Shown piece by piece: positions 62,971 to 64,000 of a stretch of DNA of 64,000 bases. Position numbers and translations under genes: made by a program. Under the pieces are notes generated by a model. The model saw only the letters and a program-made list of their open reading frames with translations, searched no databases and was not told where the DNA came from. Source of the stretch: Lithodes maja (taxonomy: Eukaryota > Arthropoda > Malacostraca > Decapoda > Lithodidae); the NCBI GenBank assembly GCA_037953745.1, contig JBAKBP010007140.1, positions 1 through 64,000 on the forward strand, given 5' to 3'. Within the stretch, counting starts at the first letter, position 1; each line of letters starts with the position of its first letter.

Positions 62971-63713
62971 TAAGGCCGCGTCATACAGAACTCAAACATC
63001 GGGCGACCTACTCCCGAACAGGATGACTTGCAAAAAAAATCAAATATCAGAAAGTTCGGGTTGATTCGGGTCAATGCGACCAATGATCTTGTTGATTCTG
63101 GTGAAGTTCTGGGGATGTTCATGGGTACAGACGAATATCCTGTGGTTCGGCCAGAAGTTAGTGCATGCGTTAACTTCTAGCCGATATTCGGGTGTAAAAA
63201 CCGTTAAAAATTGGTCGGCTCTCGTTCGGATTATGGTGGGCTTACATTCGTGTTACGTTCTTTTGTTTCGGCCGATGTTCGGCTGTAATTTTCATTGGCG
63301 AAGTTAACACGATCTACCTGAATATGAGCCGAACAAAAGCCGAAAATAACCCGAATCGTATGAATAAAGGGAGACATTTAACCGAATATCAGCCGAATGA
63401 TAGTCTAATTACTCGAATGAAATAGGACATTCCCCAGATAAAAAGACGAATAAGGCAAGATCAATCGGGTCTGTTCAAGATATTGGCAAGAACACATGTC
63501 CAATGACAAGAATAAGATAGGATCACAACTCGAATCTCCCCCGAACAACAGCAGAATCATCGAGTCTGTGTCGGGTGGTACACGTGGGAAATCCCCAGCA
63601 CGCCGAGCTGTGCACACGGCACAGCAAACAAAGAGAGGAGCGAGGCGCGACTGCACAAGAGACTGAAGAATGAGAGCCGAATCGTACGCTGGCAGCCATG
63701 CGCACTGGCCCCA

Positions 63714-63740
63714 TATATAGCTGCCGGAGCCTACATCAGT
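63714..63740 (+). promoter_or_regulatory. TATA box and TCAGT initiator before the terminal ORF
   Basis: TATATA at 63714-63719 and TCAGT at 63736-63740. TCAGT is the arthropod initiator consensus; the spacing is slightly short but acceptable. The related element at 6067-8661 has the same pair at 6459-6495. Confidence 0.6.
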
Positions 63741-63806
63741 CTCACTCCCTCCGCACAAGTTGTCCCGACAAGTTCTCCCTCTCCACCCAACACAGCAACC
63801 ACCAAG

Positions 63807-64000
63807 ATGGGCAAGGGCGACAAGCTACCACGTCGAAAACCTACCCGGAAGGGCAAGGAAGCAGCAGAGCCTTCCGTGGACCTCTTCACCTCCCAGGACC
63901 CGCCGGCAGCAGAAGGGGAGGATCTGGTGATTCAAACTTCATCAAACTCTGAAGGGAGTGACGAAGACACTGAATTCCAATCAGGACAAACCCTTGCAGA
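63807..64000 (+). CDS. N-terminal part of an unrecognised protein in the terminal TIR element (partial)
   Basis: ATG at 63807 in the context ACCAAGATGG, a strong animal start, about 70 bases after the TATA/initiator pair. The 64 codons to the window end are open. The first 20 residues are very basic (MGKGDKLPRRKPTRKGKEAA), then acidic and Ser-rich (SSNSEGSDEDTEF). This is a basic-then-acidic disordered N terminus; I cannot assign a family. Position suggests a transposon-encoded protein, but the domain that would show this lies outside the window. Confidence 0.5.
   Translation, partial: MGKGDKLPRRKPTRKGKEAAEPSVDLFTSQDPPAAEGEDLVIQTSSNSEGSDEDTEFQSGQTLA

Larger units (their letters stand above)
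62974..64000. mobile_element. Second TAA-flanked TIR element, left end (runs off the window)
   Basis: After TAA at 62971-62973 the end reads GGCCGCGTCATACAGAACTC, related to AGCGTGCGTCATACAGAGCC of 6067-8661; the following AGGATGACTTGCAAAA stretch is also shared. Sub-terminal CCGAA/TTCGG words are dense to about 63560. It contains a promoter and the start of an ORF, so it may be a coding member of the family. Confidence 0.75.

Overview
The window is eukaryotic, repeat-rich DNA. The transposon families, the frequent TAGGCCTA-type words and the non-LTR reverse transcriptase type suggest an arthropod, most likely a malacostracan (decapod-like) crustacean; this is inference, because no host gene is complete. 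The only candidate host-type coding sequence is a short Cys-rich C-terminal exon at 3-122. Nearly everything else is transposable elements inserted into one another.

Layout. 1-4686: an exon tail, a 20-bp minisatellite, small inverted and direct repeats, and three eroded 3' ends of non-LTR retrotransposons, ending in an (AT)n tract. 4687-52906: one minus-strand Ty3/Gypsy element stretched to about 48 kb by later insertions. Its 3' LTR (4687-9135) and 5' LTR (36621-52906) act as empty-site controls for each other, so several insertions can be placed to the base: a TAA-flanked TIR element (6067-8661), a hAT-type element with an 8-bp duplication (37137-50861), and TTAA-flanked MITEs (4826, 51930, 52625). 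Its internal region has the unusual order gag-protease-integrase-RT-RNase H (Gmr1-like). It is broken by a truncated non-LTR element (9761-12118), a MITE (12235-12871), a BEL/Pao element (14967-31236) and a related reverse-oriented LTR (33828-~36032).

Deeper levels. A very young plus-strand Gypsy element (20734-28959, LTRs nearly identical) sits inside the first BEL pol. The hAT element holds a piggyBac element (37911-49502, intact transposase), which holds a second BEL element (38862-45501) with a complete 1,777-codon polyprotein but no 5' LTR. This gives at least four nested levels.

52907-64000: a minus-strand non-LTR RT split by a TA-flanked element (53542-54507) and by a second piggyBac copy (54669-60440, transposase frameshifted near its end); then a long imperfect palindrome (61255-62970) holding another TTAA MITE; then the left end of a second TAA-flanked TIR element with a promoter and the first codons of an ORF running off the window.

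How the parts relate: the piggyBac transposase, probably intact in the 37.9-49.5 kb copy, is a candidate source of mobility for the TTAA MITEs that share its terminal motif. The plus Gypsy keeps gag and protease but has lost most of its polymerase, so it probably moved using enzymes from relatives. Most notable: an SGNH-hydrolase-like gene between the 5' LTR and gag of the first BEL element, the BEL copy that begins exactly at its primer-binding site, and the Gypsy element with a condensed, reordered pol that is still one open frame.
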